Source of the DNA: Marinifilum breve
GTDB taxonomy: Bacteria > Bacteroidota > Bacteroidia > Bacteroidales > Marinifilaceae
Assembly: GCF_003202155.1 (NCBI RefSeq)
Contig: NZ_QFLI01000001.1
Span: 620,001-684,000, forward strand
DNA: 64,000 nt
Direction of reading: 5' to 3'
A model generated the notes under the pieces. That model was not told where the DNA came from. It saw only the letters and a program-made list of their open reading frames with translations, and ran no database searches. Below, piece after piece: positions 17,818 through 26,656 of this stretch. Positions within the stretch are counted from its first letter, which is position 1; every line of letters begins with the position of its first letter. The translations under genes were made by a program, and so were the position numbers.

Positions 17818-19701
17818 CTATTTGATCACAAACAACAACTCCAACCTTCGGTTCTGTCGATGCATTTCTTCCGAACAGTCCATACCATCCACACATCCAT
17901 TCACCACAAAACGCTCTCCATAGGCATTACAGATGATTCTATCAGAATCAACACCCTTTGCAATTACGAATTCCTTAGCCATCTTTGCTCTTTTCATTGA
18001 TAAAGCCTTATTGAACACAGCATCTCCTTTTGAGTCGGTATGGGAGTTGATCACAATATCCAATTCAGGATACATCTTCCAAAATCCGGCCATTTTCGAT
18101 AAAGTTAATTTTGCCTGAGAATTTAAACCCTCTTCTCCTGAATCGAAATGAATTTTATGAAACATTATTCTTTTATCAGGATAATGAATTGGCGTTAACT
18201 CTTTGGCAAAATCTCCCTCTATATTTTTTTCTAATTTCTTTAGTAAGATATCTATACTCAAATTAGATTTCACTGGGTAATACTTTAGGTGAGCCTTCTC
18301 ATAACCCTGTCTCTCAGCATTGATCTCATAAAGAATGCCCTCTCCCAATTCATAATGGGAAACTTCAAATTGAAATTGACCTGAAGCGATTTGCTGCGGT
18401 ACAATCATTTGATCGCTCAAAACTTTTTCAACTTTAATATTCACATTCGAAATTGATTCCCTGCTGATCTTATCTTTAACCAACAGCTCAACCAGTATTT
18501 TTCGATCTGCACCAAATGAATAAATTCGATCTCTAATCCCCTTGTTGTTTCTATCCGAAACCAATAAAAACTGTCCCTCTTCAGGACTGTCCTGAATACT
18601 AAAATCATTCTGAGATGAATTCAAAGCAGGACCTGCATTTTTCACCTTCCCCCACTCACCTTCCTTTGTTTTCGATGCATGAAACAGATCCAAACGACCA
18701 TATCCAACTTGTCCATCAGACGCAAACCACAACCTTCCATCCTTTAAAATCGCAGGATGGATTTCATGATGTTTGGTATTGATCTCTTCTCCTAAATTTA
18801 TTGGAGTTCCCCAGTATTTACCTCTCTTATGACACACATAGACATCCATACCACCATACCCACCTGGCATATCTGAAGAAAAGTACAAACTCTTGCCATC
18901 TTTGGTAACATGAGGATAAGCACAAGAATATTTTCGCCCATTAAATGGTAGAGCAAAACTTGCCTTCCATTTGTTATTTTTAAATTCAGCCTGAACAATC
19001 TCGGCATACTGTCTGCCCTTCCTGGTATACCAACGCGTGTAATACATGGTTTTCTCATCTCCAAAAACCGCAACCGCACCAATATCAACAGCATTATCCA
19101 ATTGACCAGCCAAAGGTTTCACCCCTGAATACTCTTGATCGGCATATTCACTATAATACAGTTGATAATTTTTATCACCACGAGCATTCTTTTTCCCCAG
19201 ATTAGAATATATGATTTTATTCCCCACTACACTTACACCCAAACTTTTCGATTGTGGTTGTTGATGAATGGGACGTAAAATCATTCCTGAACTATCTGTA
19301 GCATTGCTCAAGTCCTGTATTGCTTTTATTCTTTTGTGAACGGATAGCTGGTTCGCTCCTTTCAGGGCCGCCCTTTCGCAACACAATATCGCCTCTATAT
19401 ACTTCTTTTCATTTAGATAAATATGAGACAAAGCCAACAGATCGTCAGCAGATTTTTCACTATCGTATATTTTTTGATAATAATGTTCTGCCTCTTTGTA
19501 ATCTCCAAGAAAGTAGTATGATTCTGCAATCTTGCGATTGATTTCAGGGTTCTTGTTTTTTACATTTTTAAAATTTGCGATTGCCTCGGCATAATGAGTC
19601 CTTACAAAAGCCTTCTCTCCTCTCCTCAAAAATCGGTTTTGAGCAGAAAGTAGAAAAGTAAAACAAATAAACAGAAAAGTGAGTTGAAATTTGATAGCCA
19701 T
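17818..19701 (-). CDS. TPR-PD40-OmpA family outer membrane protein
   Basis: The 627-residue protein has a signal peptide (about 1-20, ending LLSAQN), two or three TPR units (about 25-130) and WD40-like PD40 repeats (SLYFSSDMPGGYGGMDVYVC, RLWFASDGQVGYGRLDLFHA). A C-terminal OmpA domain (about 510-627) carries the peptidoglycan-binding pattern NSHTDSKG...N..LS..RA. Proteins with this order are typical of Bacteroidota and include PorE-like parts of the type IX secretion apparatus. No other such genes are nearby here, so a general role as an outer membrane-peptidoglycan linker is safest. A CVDGMDC insert near the C-terminus could form a disulfide. Confidence 0.88.
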   Translation of the reverse strand: MAIKFQLTFLFICFTFLLSAQNRFLRRGEKAFVRTHYAEAIANFKNVKNKNPEINRKIAESYYFLGDYKEAEHYYQKIYDSEKSADDLLALSHIYLNEKKYIEAILCCERAALKGANQLSVHKRIKAIQDLSNATDSSGMILRPIHQQPQSKSLGVSVVGNKIIYSNLGKKNARGDKNYQLYYSEYADQEYSGVKPLAGQLDNAVDIGAVAVFGDEKTMYYTRWYTRKGRQYAEIVQAEFKNNKWKASFALPFNGRKYSCAYPHVTKDGKSLYFSSDMPGGYGGMDVYVCHKRGKYWGTPINLGEEINTKHHEIHPAILKDGRLWFASDGQVGYGRLDLFHASKTKEGEWGKVKNAGPALNSSQNDFSIQDSPEEGQFLLVSDRNNKGIRDRIYSFGADRKILVELLVKDKISRESISNVNIKVEKVLSDQMIVPQQIASGQFQFEVSHYELGEGILYEINAERQGYEKAHLKYYPVKSNLSIDILLKKLEKNIEGDFAKELTPIHYPDKRIMFHKIHFDSGEEGLNSQAKLTLSKMAGFWKMYPELDIVINSHTDSKGDAVFNKALSMKRAKMAKEFVIAKGVDSDRIICNAYGERFVVNGCVDGMDCSEEMHRQNRRLELLFVIK

Positions 19702-20456
19702 ACTTTTACTATATTTGGGATGAACATAAATAAAAATAGAACTTTTTTATTAGAAAATCCAAAAATCAAGTATTAAATACAAATTCCCAATCTCGAAAGC
19801 TTTCAGAACCAAATCTCATGCTCCAAGGATAAAGGAGAAAAGAAGGAGATCTACGAAGATCTCGAAGAATTAGACGCAGATGTTGATGATTGATATGATT
19901 TTCGCAAATAAGTTTTGCTCATAGATGAACACAAACGACAGCATTCAGCAGGCAAATCGAACCAGTTGTCATTCCAATCCCCGATGGGAGTGATTTCTAG
20001 CCTACAATTGGTCATTTTAAAATTGAGTAATGAACAATTACAAGTAATACATTGGTTTGTGCCTCTTTTCTTGCAATTACCTCACCCCACCCCTCTCCTC
20101 AAGGAGAGGGAGTTTGGAACTGCGTACTTTTCTTCTTTAGAAGATATAGTAATGTTCTAATTTATACAGTCAAAAAGTCGAATAATCTCGAAGAATCTGG
20201 AAAAGTCTCGAACAAGCGAGTCCATAAGACCCAAAGGATAGCCCCAGAGGGGCGTAATCTTTATAGCCTTGGGCAAATGAGCAAAGCGAATGTAGCCCAA
20301 GGTATATGGTTCATGCAAATATCGTCGCAACTACATGTCCTTGATTAATAAAGATCGTTTACATGCGACGGAAGAAAATACAAATAATAGAATAGGACAC
20401 TTTCTCCTTTGTCACCATTCTACTATTTCACTTTTCTACCACCCCATACCTTAGGA
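19702..20456. other. Intergenic region with a cluster of palindromic repeats
   Basis: No convincing gene is seen in this 755-bp stretch. It holds a TCTCGAAAGCTTTC element (about 19794), a CCCTCTCCTCAAGGAGAGGG palindrome (about 20091-20110), and a REP-like set: GCCCC-AGA-GGGGC (20241-20253), CCTTGGGC...GCCCAAGG (20267-20302) and CGTCGCA...TGCGACG (20325-20370). Weak open frames here overlap the repeats and have no family features. Confidence 0.6.
20241..20370. repeat. REP-like cluster of three palindromes
   Basis: Three inverted repeats follow each other: a GCCCC/GGGGC hairpin, CCTTGGGC paired with GCCCAAGG across 20 bp, and CGTCGCA paired with TGCGACG across 32 bp. The wording resembles interspersed elements common in Bacteroidota genomes. 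No transposase gene is nearby. Confidence 0.6.
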
Positions 20457-21704
20457 CTAGGCAAATCTCTCTCTTCTCATCAACAACGAACTATCACCAT
20501 AACTCAAGAATCGAAATTCGTTCTCCAAAGCATATTGATAGATCTTTCTCCAATCATCGCCCACCAATGCCGATATTAGCAGCAATAATGTACTTTGTGG
20601 CTGGTGAAAATTGGTAACCAGACCTTTAATTACTTTAAAATCATAACCTGGAGCAATAATAATTTGCGTAGCTGCATTAAAAAGGCTAATCTCATTCTCA
20701 TCCATATATGTACAAATGGCCTGAAATGATTCTTCTACCGTATAGTTTTTAGGCAATTCATAGGCTTCCCACTGCTTCAGCAATTTAGGATCTTCTGCCT
20801 TGTTCAGGATTTTAACTCCCATCCAATACAAACTCTCTAAAGTACGAACGGATGTTGTTCCTACAGCAATGACACCATTTTTTGCAGCCGCAATACTTCT
20901 TAAACTTTCCGCAGTTACCTGAATGTGCTCGGTATGCATTTCATGATCCCCAATCTGATCAGATTTCACAGGCTTGAATGTACCAGCACCAACATGCAAA
21001 GTCAACTCCTCACGTTCAATTCCTTTGGTATCCATTTCTGCAAAAACCTTATCCGTAAAGTGTAAGCCTGCCGTAGGAGCTGCAACAGAACCTTCAAATT
21101 TCGAGTAAACCGTTTGATATCGAACCAAATCCCCCTCCTCGGTATCGCGATTCAAATATGGAGGAATTGGAATTTTTCCTGTTTGCTCTAAAACTTCGCT
21201 AAAGCTTAGCTCATCATGATTCCAGCTGAACTGAATTTCCTGGGCACCATCCAACAATTGAACTCTCTCTGCTTGCAATTGATACTCCTTCTCATCCACA
21301 AAGAAAGACATGCTCAAAACTCCAGACTTCCATTTTTTAGAATTCCCTACAATACATTTCCAGGTAGATTTTTGAGTTGCCTGAAAGGCCAAATTGTAAT
21401 CGGCCGGATTCAATGGTTCCAAACAAAATATCTCGACACGTGCACCCGTTTCTTTATGGAAAATTAATCTTGCTTGAATTACTTTGGTGTTGTTGTACAC
21501 CATTTTTGTTCCCGCCTCAATTTCTTCAGGAAGTTGATTAAATACAGATTCATTGATTTCACCATTGCGATAAATCAATAATTTAGATAAATCCCTATTT
21601 TGTAAAGGATGCTTTGCAATTCTATGATCAGGCAAATCGTAAGTGAAATTTGCAATTTCAATCTGTTGTGTCTCTAATGTTTTGTTTTCTGTATTAATCT
21701 CCAT
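20457..21704 (-). CDS. queA: QueA, SAM:tRNA ribosyltransferase-isomerase
   Basis: QueA transfers and rearranges the ribosyl group of S-adenosylmethionine onto preQ1 in tRNA to form epoxyqueuosine. The protein shows the family order: FTYDLPDHRIAKHPL with SKLLIY near the start, GAAAPTAGLHFT-like text (SVAAPTAGLHFT), LHVGAGTFKPV, HTEH, VGTTSVRTLES, and NFHQPQSTLLLLISAL near the C-terminus. The frame extends to a GTG at 21725, but the ATG at 21704 (415 residues) fits the family N-terminus and lies at a normal distance from the -7 box at 21757-21764, so it is preferred. It is divergent from the DUF2027 gene. Confidence 0.95.
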   Translation of the reverse strand: MEINTENKTLETQQIEIANFTYDLPDHRIAKHPLQNRDLSKLLIYRNGEINESVFNQLPEEIEAGTKMVYNNTKVIQARLIFHKETGARVEIFCLEPLNPADYNLAFQATQKSTWKCIVGNSKKWKSGVLSMSFFVDEKEYQLQAERVQLLDGAQEIQFSWNHDELSFSEVLEQTGKIPIPPYLNRDTEEGDLVRYQTVYSKFEGSVAAPTAGLHFTDKVFAEMDTKGIEREELTLHVGAGTFKPVKSDQIGDHEMHTEHIQVTAESLRSIAAAKNGVIAVGTTSVRTLESLYWMGVKILNKAEDPKLLKQWEAYELPKNYTVEESFQAICTYMDENEISLFNAATQIIIAPGYDFKVIKGLVTNFHQPQSTLLLLISALVGDDWRKIYQYALENEFRFLSYGDSSLLMRRERFA

Positions 21705-21756
21705 CTTCCTTCGTCTGTGGGCCACACATTATCATGCGGCAATTCATTTTGATCGG

Positions 21757-21774
21757 CAAAAATAGCTAACTTTG
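21757..21774. promoter_or_regulatory. Back-to-back divergent -7 boxes for queA and the DUF2027-Smr gene
   Basis: The minus strand reads TATTTTTG (21764-21757) toward queA, and the plus strand reads TAACTTTG (21767-21774) toward the gene at 21800. The boxes are 2 bp apart, so RNA polymerase could serve only one side at a time. The plus-side box has a TTTG 15 bp upstream, a shorter spacer than usual. Confidence 0.6.
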
Positions 21775-21799
21775 TCGGGAATTAAAAAAATCAGATCAA

Positions 21800-22828
21800 A
21801 TGCAAATCAATATAGGCGATAAAGTCCGTTTTTTAAATGATATAGGTGGTGGAACCGTAACCAAAATCATTGATGCAAATACCGTTATGGTATTGAACGA
21901 TGAAGATGATTTTGAGATTCCAAGCATGAAAAAAAATCTTGTAGTGGTTGAAGCAGCTGGCGGCGAGCAAGCAAATCAGCAACAAACCACACATATCACA
22001 ACAGAAAGCTCTACATTTAAACCAAGTGCACAAAACTTATTTGTAGAGAAAGAAGAAGTCTACGTAGCATTTGCTCCTCGCGAAGGTTATACTCCAACCG
22101 AAAGTCCATTAGAACTTTATTTGATTAATGATACCAATCATATCCTTCTGTATGGATTCTATGATAAAAAAGGTAACAAGATGGAGGGGCAAACAGCAGG
22201 TAATCTTGATCCAAAATCAAAAATCCTTCTGAACGAATACGATCTTAAAGAGCTAAATGAATTATCAAACTGCTTCTTTCAGATATTATTCTACAAACCA
22301 GGTGAGTCTGATATCAAAAAACCTCTGGAGAGGAATATCAAGATTCAACCAGTTAAATTCTATAAATCTAATAGCTACAAAGACACTCCATATTTTCAGC
22401 AAAATGTAATTCTTCACAAATTAACAGGTGAAGAGTTAGAGCACAAATTGGAAGAACTAAGCCAAAAAGAGCTCAAAAAAGTAATTCGAGAAAAAGAATC
22501 AGCCAATAAATCCCCTAAGCAACAAATAAATGTAAAAGGTAAAGATGATATTATTGAAGTCGATCTTCATATCAACTCATTGATCGATTCTGTCACTGGC
22601 CTTTCAAATGCAGATATTTTGGAATTTCAATTGAACAAGTTCCATGAAATCATGCGCCAATACCAAAATTCTAAAGGAAAAAGAATTGTGTTTATCCACG
22701 GAATTGGAAACGGAACCTTAAAAAAGAAAGTACACGACGAATTGCGACGCAAATACAAAAAGCACTACCAGCAAGATGCTTCGTTTAAAGAGTATGGCTG
22801 GGGAGCTACGATGGTAACGATAAGATAA
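21800..22828 (+). CDS. DUF2027 and Smr domain protein
   Basis: The 342-residue protein begins with a KOW/SH3-like segment (INIGDKVRFLNDIGGGTVTKI) and a DUF2027 core (about 75-200). It ends with a Smr domain (about 250-342) carrying the family motifs EVDLHINSL and FIHGIGNGTLKKKV. Smr domains, also at the C-terminus of MutS2, are nucleases or bind branched nucleic acids; the full-length form here is known mainly from Bacteroidota and its substrate is not known. It starts 26 bp after its -7 box, so the leader is very short, and a terminator follows at 22852. Confidence 0.88.
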   Translation: MQINIGDKVRFLNDIGGGTVTKIIDANTVMVLNDEDDFEIPSMKKNLVVVEAAGGEQANQQQTTHITTESSTFKPSAQNLFVEKEEVYVAFAPREGYTPTESPLELYLINDTNHILLYGFYDKKGNKMEGQTAGNLDPKSKILLNEYDLKELNELSNCFFQILFYKPGESDIKKPLERNIKIQPVKFYKSNSYKDTPYFQQNVILHKLTGEELEHKLEELSQKELKKVIREKESANKSPKQQINVKGKDDIIEVDLHINSLIDSVTGLSNADILEFQLNKFHEIMRQYQNSKGKRIVFIHGIGNGTLKKKVHDELRRKYKKHYQQDASFKEYGWGATMVTIR

Positions 22829-22851
22829 TACGGAATTATAAATAATGAATG

Positions 22852-22882
22852 AAGGAGTGCAAAGTATTGTACTCCTTTTTTT
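22852..22882 (+). terminator. Rho-independent terminator after the DUF2027-Smr gene
   Basis: A hairpin with GGAGT/ACTCC arms and a short loop is followed by seven T residues, 24 bp after the stop codon. Confidence 0.75.
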
Positions 22883-22977
22883 ACGAAAAGCTCAACAGTC
22901 GAAAAGTGAGTGTAGCACAAAGTTCGGGCATCTCACTAATTCCTGCAATTATCCTTAGATTTGTTATTAGATTTTCC

Positions 22978-23628
22978 TTAAGAATCTAAGAATGACTTGA
23001 TTGGATCAAAACAAGAAAGAAAAACCAGAAATCCCAATATGGCAATGATTAATCCCGATATTTTGTTGATCCAAAACATCTGCTTTAGTCTAAACTTTTT
23101 TCTAAACAGATCGACTATGGTTGATAATGCATACCACCAAAGTGATCCTCCTAGTAAAACACCAAGCAATAAATAAAGGCCTGTCGTTGCAGAGTGAGCA
23201 TCTCCAAATACTGAAGCTCCTGCAAACATCGCCCCGAAAAATAAGACTGCAATAGGATTAGATAGTGTTAAAAAAAAGATGGTCATAAAATCACCAAACA
23301 TTCCTCGTTTACCTGGTGCTTGTGATTTTTTAAATTGCTTTACGGTATTGGCTAGAAAAATCCTTAATCCAACCAAAACCAAAAAAATAGATCCAACCAA
23401 TCTGAAGTAAAATTCCTGAGCCTGAATAAAGTTGATAACAAATCCTAAACCCAAGACAGCAATGGAAGCAAATAATGTATCAGCCACAGCTGCTCCCGAT
23501 CCTGAAATAAAACCAGCCAACCTTCCCTTCTGCAGTGTTTTTTGAATGATCAGAACACCGATAGGTCCTAATGGTATTGAAGCCATTAAGCCCACAACAA
23601 TCCCTTTAAATATATATTGAAAGTCCAA
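22978..23628 (-). CDS. LysE/RhtB family exporter
   Basis: The 216-residue protein has about six hydrophobic segments and the family start IVVGLMASIPLGPIGVLIIQKTL (residues 9-31), including the conserved PxGP. Members export amino acids or related small metabolites with the proton gradient. The position gives no substrate. The gene stands 54 bp downstream of the PlsC-GNAT gene on the same strand and may be co-transcribed; export of an amino acid and use of an amino acid in lipid synthesis may be linked, but this is speculation. Confidence 0.88.
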   Translation of the reverse strand: MDFQYIFKGIVVGLMASIPLGPIGVLIIQKTLQKGRLAGFISGSGAAVADTLFASIAVLGLGFVINFIQAQEFYFRLVGSIFLVLVGLRIFLANTVKQFKKSQAPGKRGMFGDFMTIFFLTLSNPIAVLFFGAMFAGASVFGDAHSATTGLYLLLGVLLGGSLWWYALSTIVDLFRKKFRLKQMFWINKISGLIIAILGFLVFLSCFDPIKSFLDS

Positions 23629-23682
23629 CTAATCGTCTTTTTCAGTTAACAAAAATGAGTCGCAAAGTTCGGAATAAATCTC

Positions 23683-25488
23683 TTAAAATTCCATATCATC
23701 CGAAGAAAATCTTTGAAGAATTGTATCATCATTTATTTCCTTCGACAAGGATTCAATCACTTTCATTGGAACATCAAACAAATCCAACACAAGCAATCCA
23801 TCCAAACAATCATTAAAATTAGGATCAATATTAAACCCTACAATTTTAGCATTCAGAGAAATATACTTCTTTAATAAAACTGGCAACTTATCATTGGTAA
23901 TTTCAAAATCACCAATTAGTTTATCCAGTTTGTTGATATCATTCTTAGCGGTTTCCAATAAAATATCAACATCCAAATCCTTGGTCTTAACTTTAAATTG
24001 CTTTCTCGATTTGATATGCTGCCCCATTTCATAATTGAAATAGTTGGCCATTATGAATTTAATGATCAAATCTTTTGACAAGTTCGAATATTTATTGCTA
24101 ATACTAACCGGTCCAATCAAATAACGAGATTCAGGATTTTTAAGCAAGAAGTACAATATCCCTTTCCAAAGCAAGAACAGTGGCATTGGTTTTCTTTGAT
24201 ATTCCTTCACAATAAAGGAACGACCAAGCTCCAGAGACTGACTCAAAATAGGTTGAAATTTCTTACCCATTCGGAACAAGCTTTGAAGGTAAAAGCCCTT
24301 TAATCCATAACCTGATAAGATTTCATGTCCTTTTCCCACACGATAAGCGCCTACTATTTTGTGATTTTCTTCATCCCAAATGAACAACTGGTGATAATAC
24401 AAATCAAACTCATCAATATCGATACTCTGATTTGTACCCTCTCCTACCTCACGGAAAGTAATTTCACGCAAGCGACCTATTTCATTAAGTATATTTGGCA
24501 ATTTTGATGAAGGTGCACAATACACGCAATACGAACGACTTTTAAACAACAAGTAATCATCTTTCAAGCTGTCTACCTCATTTCGGATCACACTTTCATC
24601 AATTGGAGGAATTACATCTTCCACTTTAACCACCTTTGCTTTGCGTTTAAAGCGATAAAACTTCTTCACCTCAATTGGAGTGCCCAACATGTAGGTTTTT
24701 GCACGTAAAAATCGACCATACTGGTTGATATCCGCAAAGCCTTTCTGATCTTTTGGAGAAATCGGATTACCAATTCTTATTCGAACAACTTTATTTTTCT
24801 TGTTCAACAGTTCCGAAGGAAGCTTCACTGTTCTCAAACTTGGGTGAATCATACCCAACAAGTGAAAAATTAAGCTATTGTTTCCTTGAAAATAGATTGG
24901 AACTACTGGCACATCAGCCTTCTTAATAAATTTAAGAATAGAAGGCATCCATTGTTTATCTGAAATATTATGGGTTGCCGATTGATAAGTTGAAACCTCC
25001 CCCGCTGGAAAAATCCCCAATGGCTTACCATCACTCAAATGCCTTAAAGCTTCCTTTAATCCTCCCGTACTCGATGCAGCTCCTTTTCTATCTTCAAAAG
25101 GATTCACTCCCAAGAAATAATCCTGAAGTGGCTCTACTTTCTTCAACAAGAAGTTCGCCATCGCTTTAAAATCCGGTCGAACAAGACTTAACAGCTTGAT
25201 CAAAATAATACCATCAATTCCTCCAAATGGATGGTTCGAAGTGGTAATAAAAGCTCCTTCGGTAGGAATTCGCTTCAACTCTTCTTCATCAAATTCAAAT
25301 TTGATTCCCAGCTCATCAATCAAAGCATCTATAAACTCGATCCCATCTTTACAATAATTATCAGAGTATAGTTTGTTTAGCTTGTCTAATTTTAAAATGT
25401 ACATTAAAAATTTGGCAAAGCTTTCACCGCCAAACCAATTTAAACTTTCGCTGGCTTTTAGTAAATCTTTCGGATCGACTAATTTCAT
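23683..25488 (-). CDS. PlsC-GNAT fusion, probable OlsF-type amino-acid lipid synthase
   Basis: The 601-residue protein has an N-terminal lysophospholipid acyltransferase domain (about 60-275) with the catalytic NHPFGGIDG near 78 and FPAGEVS near 160. A C-terminal hemolysin/OlsB-type GNAT domain (about 310-480) carries FREVGEGTNQ and ELGRSFIVKEYQ. The first type makes ester bonds and the second N-acylates an amino acid with a 3-hydroxy fatty acid, so the fusion could make ornithine or glycine lipids alone, as OlsF does. In Bacteroides the two activities are encoded by separate genes (GlsB, GlsA). The last 120 residues have no recognised domain. Confidence 0.82.
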   Translation of the reverse strand: MKLVDPKDLLKASESLNWFGGESFAKFLMYILKLDKLNKLYSDNYCKDGIEFIDALIDELGIKFEFDEEELKRIPTEGAFITTSNHPFGGIDGIILIKLLSLVRPDFKAMANFLLKKVEPLQDYFLGVNPFEDRKGAASSTGGLKEALRHLSDGKPLGIFPAGEVSTYQSATHNISDKQWMPSILKFIKKADVPVVPIYFQGNNSLIFHLLGMIHPSLRTVKLPSELLNKKNKVVRIRIGNPISPKDQKGFADINQYGRFLRAKTYMLGTPIEVKKFYRFKRKAKVVKVEDVIPPIDESVIRNEVDSLKDDYLLFKSRSYCVYCAPSSKLPNILNEIGRLREITFREVGEGTNQSIDIDEFDLYYHQLFIWDEENHKIVGAYRVGKGHEILSGYGLKGFYLQSLFRMGKKFQPILSQSLELGRSFIVKEYQRKPMPLFLLWKGILYFLLKNPESRYLIGPVSISNKYSNLSKDLIIKFIMANYFNYEMGQHIKSRKQFKVKTKDLDVDILLETAKNDINKLDKLIGDFEITNDKLPVLLKKYISLNAKIVGFNIDPNFNDCLDGLLVLDLFDVPMKVIESLSKEINDDTILQRFSSDDMEF

Positions 25489-25691
25489 ATATTAATATTT
25501 TCCTGAAAGTCCTCTTACAAGTTAAAATCTCACTACAGATCAAGATTGACTTTCTTTCTTAGTTTTTGTTTTGGTTGTCCTTTTGATAGCATTCGTTTCA
25601 ATCGAACACTTTCTCTTAATTAGGCAAAAATAGTATTATTTCTTATATGAGAGCTTGAATATTTGGTTAAATCACTACTCTATTTTATTAT

Positions 25692-26531
25692 TTAAATACT
25701 TTCTTGAATCCAAATTCCCTTATGAAAAACACTAACTTGTTTAAAACCTATCTGTTTCAACTTTTTTCTAGTCTCATCAAAATGGCTTAATAATTCAGCA
25801 GGTTGATGTGCATCGGTTCCAATTGTTACCGGAATATTTCGTTTACAGCATCCCACTAAGAAATAATCATCTGGAAATAGTTTAGCCGATTTCTTTTTGT
25901 AAATGCCCCGAGTGTTCACTTCTACTATACAATCTGATTTTTCAAGAGCACCCAATGTTTTATTCAGCAAGTTAAGGTACCATTCCTCAGATTCCTCAAA
26001 AAATCGTCCCTTATTATTCATCTTCACCTTATCGATATGACCAATCACATCTGGTTTCTGATTTTCGATCATTTCTATTACTTGATCAAAATAAGCTGTA
26101 ACGGCTTTCTCAACATCACCATGAAATACGTTCCGAATACCTTCTGAATAATTGGTATCAGGACCATCTAAAAACCAAAGTTCATCATTAGAATCTCCTT
26201 TTACCAAATGCACCGATCCTATGGTATAATCCAATCCTGCAGTCTTTTTCTTAGTTTGAAAAGATTGTGTTATTCCTGGAATATAATCCAATTCAAGCGA
26301 TAGGTGCACATCAATTTCATTTCTATAATCTTCTTTTAAACGATTAATCTCACTCAAATAGGATTTAAGGTTCGAAGATTTCATGGCCCATGGAAAACTT
26401 TCATTTAAAGGTGCATGAGACGAGAATCCAATAGCTTTCATTCCTAATTTAATCCCCTCTTTTATGTACTCTTCAGGATCTCCTTTACCATCGCAAAAGG
26501 ATGAGTGTGTATGATAGGAAAAATATTTCAT
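25692..26531 (-). CDS. PHP-domain histidinol-phosphatase-like protein (HisJ/HisK type)
   Basis: The 279-residue protein has the PHP metal-binding motifs: HTHSSFCDG near the N-terminus, FSSHAPL near 38, GSVHLV near 125, IGHIDK near 165, EVNTRGIYK near 200 and IGTDAH near 240. PHP histidinol phosphatases hydrolyse histidinol phosphate in histidine synthesis. No other his gene is in the window, so a different phosphoester is possible. It is divergent from the YgiQ-type gene; a 125-bp space separates this start from the preferred YgiQ start. Confidence 0.82.
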   Translation of the reverse strand: MKYFSYHTHSSFCDGKGDPEEYIKEGIKLGMKAIGFSSHAPLNESFPWAMKSSNLKSYLSEINRLKEDYRNEIDVHLSLELDYIPGITQSFQTKKKTAGLDYTIGSVHLVKGDSNDELWFLDGPDTNYSEGIRNVFHGDVEKAVTAYFDQVIEMIENQKPDVIGHIDKVKMNNKGRFFEESEEWYLNLLNKTLGALEKSDCIVEVNTRGIYKKKSAKLFPDDYFLVGCCKRNIPVTIGTDAHQPAELLSHFDETRKKLKQIGFKQVSVFHKGIWIQESI

Positions 26532-26631
26532 TAGCTCTTTTTATGTTGTGCAAATATAAATCAATATCGAGAACTAACAAGATGAGCTTAGGAATAAGAG
26601 CTCGCTTCTTTAAAATGTTTTTAAATAATCC

Positions 26632-26639
26632 TATCTTTG
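26632..26639 (+). promoter_or_regulatory. -7 box upstream of the YgiQ-type gene
   Basis: TATCTTTG matches the Bacteroidota -7 consensus exactly and lies 18 bp before the ATG at 26657. It sets that ATG, not the farther one at 26501, as the likely start. No clear -33 TTG was found. Confidence 0.6.
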
Positions 26640-26656
26640 CAGTAATTTCAAGACTT

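Noticed and set aside
19915-20348. Two plus-strand frames of 81 and 98 residues
   Set aside because: They run through REP-like palindromes and have no family features.
26501-26656. N-terminal extension of the YgiQ-type protein
   Set aside because: It overlaps the divergent PHP gene start and the TATCTTTG promoter box, and the family begins at the ATG at 26657.
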